A stretch of 64,000 nt of DNA, taken from positions 12,926,501-12,990,500 of the forward strand of contig NW_026623008.1 of assembly GCF_023065955.2 (NCBI RefSeq), written 5' to 3'. The notes under the pieces were generated by a model. That model saw only the letters and a list, made by a program, of their open reading frames with translations. It was not told the DNA's origin and made no database searches. Positions 36,130-46,464 of the stretch are shown one piece after another. The position numbers and the translations under genes are program-made. Position 1 is the first letter of the stretch, and every line of letters starts with the position of its first letter. The stretch comes from Ursus arctos. Taxonomy: Eukaryota > Chordata > Mammalia > Carnivora > Ursidae.

Positions 36130-36785
36130 AGCTCTCACTTAACACACTGGCGTGGGTCAGCTTCCACAGAGCACCTCCAAACCTCACCAGAGCTCCACAA
36201 CAAAACTACTCTAATCATCCCCAGTTTACAGATGGGGAAACTGAGGCCAGGGGGCAGGTCCTTGCCCACGTTCCCAGGCTTCAAATCCAGGGGGCCCAGC
36301 TCCACTCGTTCCTCCTATGCACTCAATAGAAGCTTGGAGGAACCACCCCAACCTTCTCCATGTCCCCAGTGGGGACATCTGCCAGCTTTCCGATGCCCCC
36401 ACCACCGCCCTCGGTAGGTAATAGAGCCTGAACAAAGCTTTATTGAGCATTTACTACACACCAGGCTCTGGGCTGAGTGCTATCCCTTCATATCTAACTC
36501 ACCTCCTGGGAGACGCAGTGTTTCCATCCTGTTTTACAGGGGAAGAATTCGACGCATGGGGCTAAAACACGGCCGCTCCACCGCCTAGGACGCCACCTGA
36601 TTTCATATTATTTACAGCGCTCCTCGCTCACCTAGCTGGTCTTTTCATGCGTCTGTGTCCAGGAAGGTGCTTATCCCGCTCACCTTGACTTTGCAAGCTC
36701 GTCTGGCCCTCCTATGCTGGGCTGGGTACCCAGTGCTTGGAAGGGCGCCAGGCACCGATATTTATGAATAAGGGCTGAAGGCAGT
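36130..36785. repeat. Two antisense MIRs and an L2 tail
   Basis: 36130-36310: CCCCAGTTTACAGATGGGGA and AACTGAGGCCAGGGGGCAGG. 36425-36560: TTTATTGAGCATTTACTACA. 36610-36780 reads as a sense L2 end (GCGCCAGGCACCGATATTTA). Confidence 0.55.
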
Positions 36786-37229
36786 GTCTCGTAGGCCCAG
36801 GAGCGCTCTGCAGGGGGGAGGGGGGTGGAGACTCGCACTTACAGGCAGCCTGAGACAGGCCAAGATAGGGTGGAGGTCGCTCACAAGAGAATCAGCAAAG
36901 GCATCAGGCCAAAGCCCCATCCGGCCCAAAGCTCCATAATTTCTGGGACAGACACGCAGCCCAGCCCATCTGGCAGACTTGGCACCTGCAGAGAGAGATT
37001 TCAGATCCCCTCTCTCAGGCAGCTGGGGGTCTCTGGGGTCCCAAAGCCCCCGCTGCCCCATGGGTGCTGGTGATGGCCCACCTGTCTTTCCCATGCAGAG
37101 CGGTCCAGCCCTTCTGGATAAATTCAAGGCAGCCCCCTCCCTTTTCAGACGCCACCAGCAATCTCCTTGTCTTTGCCGGGCTCCTCATCTTCTTCCTTCA
37201 GCTCCCCCACCCCTGCATGTCCTCCCCCA

Positions 37230-37660
37230 CCCATCCAAAGTTAATTCCTCGGAAACTTTCCTTGGGAGCAATTTCCAATTCTTATTATGCCCGCTGCGCC
37301 GGCCCAGCTCGGTGCTATCTAGCTCCCTACAGCAGGGAAGACGGCTGACACTTGCCTGGAATAGCAGAGGTGACAGAGTGGGGGGGCGACTCCTGGGATT
37401 ATGATAAGGGCTCGCAGGCCGTTTGGTATGCCAGCCCAGGCCACATGCTTTACCTTCCATTTTGGGGTGATAAAGATGATTTTCCATGCTGGTCCCTATC
37501 TCCTATCAAGACCAAACATTCAAATGCAGCCCTTCGTTTTTCAACCCCCTCCCCCTGCAAGATACTCCCTCCTCCAAAGGAAATTGAACCTTACGATTTG
37601 AACGGGGGAAAAAAATTAATTGAAGTAGCCAGGTCATTCCCTCCCTATGACTCTCGGATT
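37230..37660. promoter_or_regulatory. Candidate conserved regulatory block
   Basis: The block is repeat-free with balanced composition. It has A/T-rich motifs in complex order, including a bicoid-class GGATTA at 37396-37401, TTAATTCC near 37241 and TGATAAAGATGAT near 37469. Conservation is inferred from texture and needs alignment. Confidence 0.35.
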
Positions 37661-37949
37661 TAATGAAAAAATGGAGGTGGTTTTGAAACCAGGCGTGCTT
37701 GTGGGGTGCAGAGAAAGAAGGGGCTGGACGGTTTTCTTCTGGGGGAGGCTATGAGGAGGCCCCAGTCCATCAGGAGGGCTTGGGACCAGGGCACCAAGTC
37801 CCACCCCACTTGGGGGCTGCGCTGACCACAAGTTGTCCCATCGGAGAGGAGTCTGCATGCAGGAAGAAGATATTGACCCAAAAGAGAGGTGCTGGGTGGA
37901 GGGGGGACAGGGAGGGAGCGTGACTTCACTTCTCATCTGAATAAAATTT

Positions 37950-38190
37950 TACCAAAGGAGAAAGAGGCTTCAGGAAGGTGTGGGTTCCTTTTCTTTATTA
38001 TTATTATTTTTTTAGGGTTTTGGAATTGTTTCCTGGGTTTGGAGTCTGTCAGCAGAATATTTATTGTACTTTATGGTGCATTAGTAACGAGATTGTCTTC
38101 CCGCTCCACAGCCGACTTCAAACCCCCCTCTATCTGGAAGGAGAGTGTATTAAGTAGGAGGATTTCTTTTTTGCCAAAGTCAGCAGCTGT
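37950..38190. promoter_or_regulatory. Candidate regulatory block beside a CpG-rich patch
   Basis: A/T-rich, repeat-free and complex (AATATTTATTGTACTTTATG, GTATTAAGTAGGAGGATTTC). It abuts the CpG-rich patch at 38190. Confidence 0.3.
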
Positions 38191-38860
38191 GGCAGAGACG
38201 CCCCAAGTCCCGGAACTCCGGCTTCGGTGGCATCGCCCACGGGGCCTCGGGGAGGGGGCGAGGCGCCCCGGCTGGGCCTGGCACCCACTGCCGTCCTCAT
38301 TCCTCCGGCCGCTGCCCACAGCCACCTCCCCCCCCCCGCACCCCCACCGAGCACCTCCCGGATTCTTCAAAGAGCCACTGGGAACCCCAGGGCCCCGGGC
38401 AGGGCACCACAGCCCAGGATGGGCTCAGCCAGTCACAAATTACAGCCCAAACAAGAGGATTACCAGCCGGCAGGAAAGGGCCCTGAGGTGGGGAGGGCCG
38501 GGATGGGGCGGTGGCCCCCTCCCGCAGGAGCAGAGGGACAAAGGGGCCGGAACAGAGAGACTGGCCGCTCAGCCAGCTGCCCGGCCCACGGCAGCTTCTC
38601 ATACAGGTTTTACAGGTCTGCCTCGGAGGCGGGAGAAACTGGCCACAAGCCACTAATTACAAATTGGTTCAGGGAGGGGAAGGCTGGAGAAGACATTTCC
38701 ACACCCCGGCTCCGATCTCCGGTGGAAATTCCTGCTCCGTCCAGGACGGGCCCCAGAACAAGCCCGGGGCCAGGAGAGGGCCCGGCACCGGCCCGCGTCT
38801 GCTGGGGACGCCACTGGGACGGCTGCCTCTCTGGAACTCACTTTCCCCATCTGTGAGCCC
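38190..38860. promoter_or_regulatory. CpG-rich patch about 20 kb upstream of PAX7
   Basis: CpG density rises clearly (GGAACTCCGGCTTCGGTGGC, GGGGCGAGGCGCCCCGGCTG). Homeodomain-type sites lie inside it: GGATTA at 38457-38462 and TAATTA at 38654-38659. It could be an enhancer CpG island or the promoter of an unannotated transcript. No exon with splice sites could be defined. Confidence 0.4.
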
Positions 38861-38904
38861 AGGGGTCGGATCAGGTCATCTCGAAGGATATTCCTGATTC
38901 CGAT

Positions 38905-39050
38905 CCGTCACAATGAAGACGATGATGAGCGCTAACGCACCAGCTGCCACGCACACAACCTCACCGAGTCCTCCCAGCAGCAGCGTGGCCGGTACTATTA
39001 TCCTCGGGGTGCGGTGAGGGGCCAGAGAAGGAGCAGTGAGTGAATGGCCC
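38905..39050 (-). repeat. MIR SINE, antisense
   Basis: CAACCTCACCGAGTCCTCCC, GTACTATTATCCTCGGGG and a degraded remainder. Confidence 0.4.
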
Positions 39051-39511
39051 CGGAGGCCCAGGAAGCCTCGCCCTCGGGCAGGGAGGGGTGGTGCCCAGAT
39101 CCCGTCCTGCCTGGCTCCATTCCCCGCCCCACGAGGCCACGCCACTACCTCGGACAGTTCCACAGGCCTCGGATTATACATTCATCTTCCAACTTCTCCT
39201 CATCAACTAAAAAGAAAGAAAGAAATGTGTCCAGAATCTGAAAGACTTCTGGAGGAGCTCCCATGCTGTAGCAGTTCTCTCGGGGGCCTGTGCAGATGCT
39301 GGCTGAAATAGGGAAAATCCAGCTCTGGGTCTTTTTTTCTAGGAGGTGGACAGGACCACCAAGCCCAGTTAGTAGAAGTGCCACCTGCCACAGACCCTAT
39401 GCTGGCACTCACCATCTTTCCTCTTCTGCCAGAACCCCTACGCCTCGGGGCTCCTCTCCCCGATGGACCTTCTCCCCGACTGACCTTCTGCCCACCGCCC
39501 AGGCCCCAGGG

Positions 39512-39727
39512 CAGGGCTTCTCAGGCTCAACATTGACACGGGGCACGGATAATGGCTGGGGCCATCCCGTGCACTCTGGGCTCGTTAGCATCCACCTTGG
39601 CCTCTGCCCATTATAGATGCCGGTAGCTCCCCACCCCCACCTCAGCTGCTGTAACCACCACAGATATTTCCAAGTCGTCCCTAGGATTCTCTGGGGGACA
39701 AAATTAGCCCCCATTGGAGATCCACTG
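39512..39727 (+). mobile_element. MER20 hAT-Charlie DNA transposon
   Basis: Follows MER20 from CAGGGCTTCTCAGGCTCAAC and GGATAATGGCTGGGGCCATC through TAGATGCCGGTAGCTCCCCA to GGGGGACAAAATTAGCCCCC and CCACTG. Non-autonomous and diverged. Confidence 0.8.
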
Positions 39728-39754
39728 CTCTAGCAGCGAAAGGTACAGGGACCA

Positions 39755-39935
39755 AGCTACCTTGGGTCAAATGTCCTTTTCTGCCACTTAGTGGTATCAT
39801 TGGCATGCGGCTTGGCCACCTATGGCTCAGTCTCCACACCTGTAAAATGCAGGTGATAATGACATGCAAAGATGTGATCTAGGGGTTCTATGAGGTGCAT
39901 GCGAAGGACTCAGCCCAACATCTGGCAAATGTGCA
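39755..39935 (+). repeat. MIR SINE
   Basis: TTCTGCCACTTAGTGGTATC, CACCTGTAAAATGCAGGTGA and CATCTGGCAAATG give a sense MIR. Confidence 0.55.
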
Positions 39936-40169
39936 CAACCAAAGGAAATGGTCATGGTTGGGGGGGACAGAAAGTGTCACTCAGAGAAGATGAACACCAG
40001 TGATGGCAGTCACTGGGGCTAAGGCCGACGTCTTCATGAGCCGAGTACATCACAGGTTAAAATTTATCTTTGGGTTTTGAGACCTGATCCTGAAAGCCCT
40101 GGTGGTCACATTGTTTAGTCCTTAATCCAAAGACCCCACGTCAAGGTTTGTGTCCTTTTCTTAGGTCAT

Positions 40170-40228
40170 CAGTTCTCAACCATGGGACAATTTTCACCCC
40201 TGGAGGACATTTGGCAATGTCCGGAGAC

Positions 40229-40266
<38 letters not shown>

Positions 40267-40587
40267 GAAAGAAAGAGAGAGAGTGGGGGTGGAGGGGCAG
40301 AGAGAGAGGAAGAGAGAGAATCTTAGGCAGACTCTGTGCTGAGCGTGGAGCCCAACACGGGGCTCTATCTCATGACCCTGAGATCATAACCTGAGCTAAA
40401 ATCAACAGCCAGACACTTAACTGACTGAGTCACCCAGATGTCTCTGGAGACATCTTTGTCACAGCTGGGTGCAGAGCAGGTACCTTAGGGCAGGCTTAAC
40501 GTCCTACCAGGACAGTGCAGGACAGTGCCCCACAACAAAGACTTACCCAGCCCAACATGTCAGTGGTACCTAGGTTGAGAGACCCTG
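40170..40587 (-). mobile_element. MER20 DNA transposon, antisense, split by a SINE
   Basis: CAGTTCTCAACCATGGGACA, GAGGACATTTGGCAATGTCC, then after the SINE CCCACAACAAAGACTTACCC and TACCTAGGTTGAGAGACCCTG. Both halves are colinear with MER20. Confidence 0.88.
40233..40443 (-). mobile_element. SINEC carnivore SINE inside MER20, antisense
   Basis: An ATT microsatellite (40232-40266) replaces the usual A/T tail. Body: CGTGGAGCCCAACACGGGGC, GAGATCATAACCTGAGCT, CTGACTGAGTCACCCAGATG. Duplications CCGGAGACATTT / CTGGAGACATCT at 40221 and 40444. Confidence 0.9.
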
Positions 40588-41320
40588 CATCAGATCGATC
40601 AAATCCACTTGCTTTTCTTTTTTGCCTTGGCCACTAGGAAGCTCAGAGCAAAATTTTATATTCAACTGCCACAGCTTCTCTTGGCCCAGGATTCTGATTC
40701 AACTCTTAGCCCCACTCCCATCTTTGATTACTCTATATCTTTTTTTAACCATCCCAAAATAGGCCTATAGAATTTTTTTCTCATTTTAATCATGTTTTAT
40801 TGTTATAGGAAGTGGGCATATAAACCAAACCAAAGCTAATCCCTGTTGGGGATTTTTAAAGGGATTTTTAAAGATTTTTATGGCTTGCAGTTGTCTTATA
40901 AGTTATACCATCCTCTCAACAGCCATAAAAGGCTAGTGGGAGAGGAAGCAGGCTCAGCCAAGTATCTCTGTGAGTAAATGAAGCTGGACTTTTGTGTGAA
41001 TTAAATGAAATGTCAGCGACTGAACGAATCCTACTGATAGGAAAGAGTAAAAACTCTTAACACATTAACCAATTAATCCCCATGGCAACTCTTTCAAAAA
41101 TGACACTATTTCCTTTTTAAAGATCAGAAACCTAACATTCCCAACCAATGTGGATGACCCACTTAGTATCCTCATTCAGAAGCCAATTTGGCTAATTCTG
41201 TGGTTACACAGGCTGCGTTCCCCAGATGGCTGTCATATTTGGTGCTGACTGCCCATTGTCAGCCAGCCTCATCAGCCCAGCGCCCCCTGCCCTCCGCTGC
41301 ACCAGGCTGCCTGATGGGAT
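40588..41320. other. Unassigned A/T-rich sequence
   Basis: GGGATTTTTAAA is repeated in direct succession near 40849-40870. A worn antisense MIR may lie at 41070-41170. Otherwise nothing recognised. Confidence 0.45.
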
Positions 41321-41324
41321 GCTC

Positions 41325-41762
41325 AATTCAAAACAGCGAAAGTGGTACAACCCAACAGTGGAATGTTACTCCGCCATAAAAAGGAACAAAATCCTGAGTC
41401 ACGCTACAACATGGATGAACCAAGAAAATGTCATGCTGAGTGAAAGAAGCCAGACACCAAAGGACATATGTTGTAGGAGTCCGTTTATAGGACTTAAATA
41501 CTCAGAATAGGCAGCACTAAAGAGACAGAAAGTAAATTAGTGGTTGCTTAGGGCTGGGGTCGAGGGGAGGGATGGGGAGCAGTTGCTGATGGGTGCCGCT
41601 CTCTTTCTGGATGAGCAAGAATGTGCTGGAAGTGGATAGTGGTGACGAGTGCACAACATTGCGAAGGTATCGAATGCCATTGTGTTATACAGTGTGAGAT
41701 GGTAAAACATGGTATATTTCATGTATGTGACTTTTACCACAATTTTAAAAAATGTATAAAGA
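41325..41762 (+). repeat. L1 LINE 3' end
   Basis: ACAGTGGAATGTTACTCCGC, CATAAAAAGGAACAAAATCC, GAGTGAAAGAAGCCAGACAC and TATTTCATGTATGTGACTTT are typical L1M 3' phrases. Confidence 0.8.
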
Positions 41763-41765
41763 TTA

Positions 41766-41925
41766 ATGAAAGAAAATAAGAAAAGGGGGAGGGAGGGAAG
41801 GAAAGAAGGAAGGAATAGAGGGAGGGAGGAAGGAAGGATGGGAGGGAGGGAGGAAGGGGGGAAGGAGGAGAGGGAAGGGGAGGGGAGGGGAAGGGGGAGG
41901 AAGGGAGGGAGGAGAGAGGACGGGC
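41766..41925. repeat. GGAA/GGGA purine tract
   Basis: About 160 bases of GGAAGG, GGAGGG and GAAGGA units follow the L1 3' end, probably grown from its A-rich tail. Confidence 0.9.
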
Positions 41926-42059
41926 AGAACCAGTCTGACTCCTCTGGGCTAGGAGTGTGTGTGACCATCTTTTTCTTCTTTTCATGTCATCTCTAATATT
42001 GGACTATTGTTTGCACAACAAACCAAGTAAAAACAAAACAAAACAAAAAGAAGAAATAA

Positions 42060-42345
42060 ACAAAACCCAGACCACTGGAACAGCTGAGTCTCGCTAACGT
42101 TACGGAGAATCAACAGGTCAAAAAGGTGCTCTGATCGGTCTGTCAAAGGGTTATTTTGTCTACACAACACAGCACAGCTGGTTCGAAGTTTGGGGTTTTG
42201 TTTTCTTTTCCCTCGCTTTGACTGGCTGCTTTAACTTGGTGAATAAGCAATTTGAGAATGACTGGGGAAAAATAATATTTTTACTCAAGCCTGGGTTTCC
42301 AAATTGCCCAATTAATAGAAGGGGGAAAGTCCTTTCTTTGAAGGG
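42060..42345. promoter_or_regulatory. Candidate conserved regulatory block
   Basis: Repeat-free, A/T-rich but complex, with E-box CAGCTG at 42175-42180, GTCAAAGGG near 42142 and AATTAATAG near 42311. Confidence 0.35.
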
Positions 42346-42760
42346 TCTGGCCTCAAGCATTTGGAGCCCAAGTGAGCTTTGGTCCCACTCCAAGCCATGG
42401 GAAAACGGCTCAGAGAGCCTACTGGGCTTCACTCCTCCCTGGGGCTGAGAGGGGAGGCTTTTCTTCCACAGGTGTGCCGGGGGCTCATCCCAGCATTATT
42501 TATCCTGGGAAAGGGGAAAGGAACCCCTGAGTCTCAACTGAGTCCTAAAGAAATGGCACTCTGTCCATATAATGTTACGTTCCATAGCTATTACGCATGC
42601 TGTCTGCAAGCAAGCAAGCAAACAAACAAAAAACCCCAAGGACACGAAGATACATTTCACACAAACTTGAGTAAAACAGCCCTTGAACCCATGGTATGAT
42701 TGTAAATGTAGGTACAGGGAAAATACTGGCAGTGAAGACTTGAAAATGCAAGGACTATTT
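42346..42760. other. Unassigned intergenic sequence
   Basis: AAGCAAGCAAGCAAACAAAC forms a small tetranucleotide repeat near 42610. No family or gene recognised. Confidence 0.45.
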
Positions 42761-42776
42761 TGTGATGGGCACTCTT

Positions 42777-42976
42777 TTTTTTTTTTTTAAGATTTTATTT
42801 ATTTATTCGACAGAGATAGAGACAGCCATCGAGAGAGGGAACACAAGTAGGGGGAGTAGGAGAGGAAGAAGCAGGCTCATAGCAGAGGAGCCTGATGTGG
42901 GGCTCGATCCCATAACGCCGGGATCACGCCCTGAGCCCAAGGCAGACGCTTAAAAGCTGTGCCACCAAGGCGCCCC
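42777..42976 (-). mobile_element. SINEC carnivore SINE, arctoid-like subtype, antisense
   Basis: A perfect 16-bp target duplication (TGTGATGGGCACTCTT) lies at 42761-42776 and 42977-42992. Body has AGATTTTATTTATTTATTCG, GGCTCGATCCCATAACGCCG and TGCCACCAAGGCGCCCC. The intact duplication indicates a fairly recent insertion. Confidence 0.96.
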
Positions 42977-42999
42977 TGTGATGGGCACTCTTGATTTTG

Positions 43000-43240
43000 T
43001 TCTTATACTTTGCAAAGAATGAGTGTTGCTTTTAAAATCCAAAAACTCTTTTTTTCAAATGTTTGCAGGAAATATCAAGGACCAGCTTTCCCTTTGAAAT
43101 GGCTTCCAGCTTGCAAATGGTCTAAACGTGTCTTTGCTCTCTGGCTGTCACTGCAGCTGCAGTGGGGGAAATTCAGATCACAGGCAAAGAAGCTTCTGGG
43201 CTGCAGGCTGCTCCTGGCCACCTCCCAAAGTTGCAGCCTC
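43000..43240. other. Unassigned complex sequence
   Basis: Repeat-free block with CAAATGTTTGCAGGAAATAT and CACTGCAGCTGCAGTGG-like inverted text at about 43149-43166 (a 16-base near-palindrome). It may be regulatory. Confidence 0.3.
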
Positions 43241-43424
43241 TGCACAGAGCGATAGAAAAACCCAGCCCGAGAGAGGCAGTGGGGCTGTGGAGGACGCACA
43301 GCCTTTCCCAGGAATGTGTCTGTCCCTCCCCCCCGGTCCACCCGTGATGGACTTCTTTCTCAGAGAAGGTCGAGAGTGTCCTCTTGGATCTAAATGCAGA
43401 TGGTTCTCCCTGAGTCTTCCCTCC

Positions 43425-43685
43425 ACTCCCGCCTCTCCACTTGCCTGGTTGTGTGTCCTTGGGCAAACCACTGGAATCCCTCACCAGGGAAAAGAGAAGC
43501 TTGTTTCCGTGAGGTTCAAATGGGCGAGTTCGACTTTAACCCTGGGTTCAGGCCACTCGGGGCTGGTTATTTGCCAATTTGGACGACTCTCCAAATCAGT
43601 TTTAACTCTACCAATGCCCAAAGTCACACAGCTGGAAAATGGAGGGTAGGAATTTGAACCCAGATCCCTGGCTACAGGGCCCAAG
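43425..43685. repeat. MIR pieces, both orientations
   Basis: Sense at 43425-43490 (TGTGTGTCCTTGGGCAAACC); antisense at 43605-43685 (GCCCAAAGTCACACAGCTGG, AATTTGAACCCAGATCCCTG). Confidence 0.55.
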
Positions 43686-43695
43686 TTCTTTTGAA

Positions 43696-43700
<5 letters not shown>

Positions 43701-43732
<32 letters not shown>
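43701..43732. repeat. TC dinucleotide microsatellite
   Basis: Sixteen TC units at the tail end of the following antisense SINE. Confidence 0.95.
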
Positions 43733-43739
<7 letters not shown>

Positions 43740-43941
43740 AAGATTGCATTTATTTATTTGAGAGAAAGAGAGCACAAGCAGGGGACGGTCAGCAGGAGAG
43801 GCACAGAGGGGCAGAGGGAGGGGAAGAAGCAGGCTCCCCTGCTGAGCAGGGAGCCCAATGTGGGGCTCGATCCCAGGACCCTGGGATCATGATCTGAGCC
43901 AGAGGCAGACGCTTCACTCACTGAGCCATCTAGGCGCCCCC
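43731..43941 (-). mobile_element. SINEC carnivore SINE, antisense
   Basis: TAAGATTGCATTTATTTATT, CTGAGCAGGGAGCCCAATGT, GGGCTCGATCCCAGGACCCT, GGATCATGATCTGAGCCAGA and the end TGAGCCATCTAGGCGCCCC. Confidence 0.93.
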
Positions 43942-44044
43942 CAGTTTCTCATTCTTGCGTCCACACTGCCCCGCTGGCTATACAGCATCTTGAGGACGGA
44001 CACCACATCTGGCTCTGTAAACATTTGTGAAGAATATAAGTAAT

Positions 44045-44265
44045 ATTACTTCATTGCGTGAGTACTGATTGTCAGCCTCTGTGCTAAGCACTTTTCAAAC
44101 ATTATCTCATTGCATCTGTCAACAGTCCCCGAGAAGTAAGCATTGCTAACATCCCCATTATACAGATGAAGAGATAAAGGCACTGAGAGGCACACTGACT
44201 CACCCAATCTCACAGAGCTGGCAAATCGGGGGATCTAAACCCTAGAGTGTCTGCAGGGTTGAAGA
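44045..44265 (-). repeat. MIR SINE, antisense
   Basis: CTGTGCTAAGCACTTTTCAA, ATCTCATTGCATCTGTCAAC, CCCCATTATACAGATGAAGA and CCCAATCTCACAGAGCTGGC, nearly full length. Confidence 0.7.
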
Positions 44266-45330
44266 TTAAGATTATTGGCTCTGTGGCTTGGGAATTACAA
44301 CTGGTATCTATATAGGACCGGGGGTAATGGACTCCAAATGGACTGTTTGTGCAGAGCAGGCTTGGCCGATAGGGCTGCTGGAAATCTTGATCCCTGGTTC
44401 CGGCTTGCAGCTGCGCAGCAGTGCCCCGGGGCCTAGAGCTGGTACACGGAGACTCCCAGTGTGAGGTGAAAACTGTGGACTGGCGGGCATTATAACCCAG
44501 CTGTAGGTCAGTGGACATGACCCCGCTGCCGGAGACAAGAGCAGATGCTCTTTTCCTTCCAGACCCTGGATGTGACCCGCTGAGAAGATGGAGGTGCTTA
44601 CTTCCCAACCTTTTATATATCATAGCACGCCCAGAAATGGATCATAATTGGGATAAATAGATGAGACCAACCACTTGCAGCCAGGGGCAACTGGCTCAGG
44701 CTCCCACACCTCTGCACTCCCACCCCAGGTTTGGGGGGGTCCAAAGTGTGGCATACAAAGTGGGGGGCATGGTTCAGGAGGATTCCTCACTACTACCCCT
44801 CCCTTCCCCACCCTCTAGGATTTACTTTTCACCTGAAGGAAAAATAAAGAATTTGCTTCTAAAGGGCTTTTAAAGCACCCCCAGCTCATTCCAAGGAAGC
44901 TCTGCTTTAATGCAGATTCCCAGCTTTAATGGAAAACCACTGGTGTCCATGAGTACTTGAAACTATGTTTGACTTGGCAATGAGCACATTTGAATGGCCC
45001 ATATTTTGCAAATCACAGCTACCCAGTATCAGTCAACACTTTTCTGTGAACATGTCTTTCAGGGAATAAAGAAAACTGAAAGCTGCTTTTTTTTACCTGC
45101 GTCCATATGCACCTTCCTTCCTGTGGACTTTTGCCCATGTCAGTGTTTTGGGTACAGATACACATATATGCACACAAGTACACACACTCTTTACAACTCC
45201 ATGGGTTTCTTCCCTAAAATTAATCAATATGTGAGACACACTTCCATGAACCTTCTCCATAATGCCGAGCTCTGGACATTCGGGACAGAAGAAAACTTCC
45301 AGGTTTCAAATCATGGATGCAAGTGTAAGG
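44266..45330. other. Unassigned intergenic sequence
   Basis: No repeat or gene recognised beyond short CA-rich text near 45170. Confidence 0.45.
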
Positions 45331-45334
45331 ACCA

Positions 45335-45460
45335 TCTGACCCCATAATTAAGCAGAGAAGCACACTGAGACCCAGAGGGGAAGTGACTTGCCCAAGGTCA
45401 TACAGTGGATCTCTGCTGGAGCCCAAGTGGGTTCCCAGGCCCCCTGGCTCCCGGTCCAGC
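45335..45460 (-). repeat. MIR SINE, antisense
   Basis: CCAGAGGGGAAGTGACTTGC followed by CCAAGGTCATACAGTGG. Confidence 0.65.
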
Positions 45461-45479
45461 ACTGCCCAGAGAGGTACAA

Positions 45480-45665
45480 GAATAGAAATCATTGTCTAAA
45501 TTCAAAGGAGACAAATACCACTTCTCCATCCCTGAGGAGAGCCAATGGAGGGAGTCTTTGCAGACACAATTGCTACAAAAAGTTTTCAAAGCCTTTCCTA
45601 ACCTAATATATGTAAAGAAATCTTTGGAGAGTCGTTCCCCATTAATCAGCTGTCAGCAGCGTTCT
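45480..45665. promoter_or_regulatory. Candidate conserved regulatory block
   Basis: Repeat-free, with GACAATTGCTACAAAAAG-like text, CATTAATCAGCTGTCAGCAG (E-box CAGCTG at 45647-45652 and a TGTCA half-site) and TCTTTGGAG. Conservation is inferred. Confidence 0.35.
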
Positions 45666-45840
45666 GAGGGAGGGGAGGGGAGTGGGGAATGGAGAAGACG
45701 AACTCATTTTCCAGAGCCTGTCTCCAGGATTTCAAAAATGAGTTTAGCAGAGCCAGTCACTTTGGGGGCGTCTGAGAAAATGAGAAATGGCTCTCACACC
45801 CTCGAATGCTCTAAACATGCACGATGATCCTCCTGATTTG

Positions 45841-46035
45841 GTATCTCACATTTTAGCATGCCTCAGAATCATCTGGAAGGCTTTTGAAGGCACAGATTGC
45901 TGCCACCACCACACCCCACACCCCACTCCCCCAGATACAGCAGGTCTGGGCTGGGGTCTGAGAAGTCACATTTCTAACCAGCTTCCCCGTGATGCCCATG
46001 CTGCTGGTCCAGGGACCACACTGAGAATCAATGCT
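45841..46035 (+). mobile_element. MER5A-type hAT-Charlie DNA transposon
   Basis: AGCATGCCTCAGAATCATCT, GGCACAGATTGCTG, ACAGCAGGTCTGGGCTGGGG, ACATTTCTAACCAGCTTCCC and CTGCTGGTCCAGGGACCACA are in MER5A order. Confidence 0.85.
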
Positions 46036-46104
46036 CCAGCCCATTGAGGCTATTCAAATGGCCCAGACAAAAGGGTAAAAAAAAAAAAAAATCTTTATTC
46101 ACCT

Positions 46105-46350
46105 GGGGGCAGAATAATATGGTGGTCAGGCACAAGACTCAAAGTCGGGCAGAGGTGACCAGCACCCAAGCTCTGCCACAGACTCCAGGGGCAGAGAACT
46201 GTTTGCTGTTGCTAGTCGGTGCCTGGCCCCAGGCCTGGCCCATCACGATACTAGACAGACATGTGCTTCGGATGCTCTCTCTGTTGCTGGACGGAGGCAA
46301 ATCATACCCGTGCCTGCCCACTCCCCAAACGGAAAGGAAGGAAGAGATGG
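46105..46350 (+). repeat. Probable diverged MIR SINE
   Basis: AATATGGTGGTCAGGCACAA, AAGCTCTGCCACAGACTCC and the following order resemble the MIR 5' half. Confidence 0.4.
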
Positions 46351-46464
46351 CCAACGTCTAGGGGAACATCAAGAGTGACCCATGAGACTGATTTCTTTGC
46401 CTTGATATTGGGTTGGGGGGTAGTTAGGTGCTGAGGCATGAAGATGGCCCCAAAGTCTGTTTCT

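Noticed and set aside
37889..38656. 255-codon open frame
   Set aside because: It crosses an A/T-rich block and a CpG-rich patch, is proline/arginine-rich from base composition and has no domain. The region is better read as regulatory.
39755..39800. CTCF-like CCACTTAGTGG
   Set aside because: It lacks the GG-rich 3' half of the motif and lies in a MIR.
43149..43166. CTGCAGCTGCAG palindrome as an operator
   Set aside because: Short self-complementary CTGCAG text is common by chance; without conservation data it is not called as a site.
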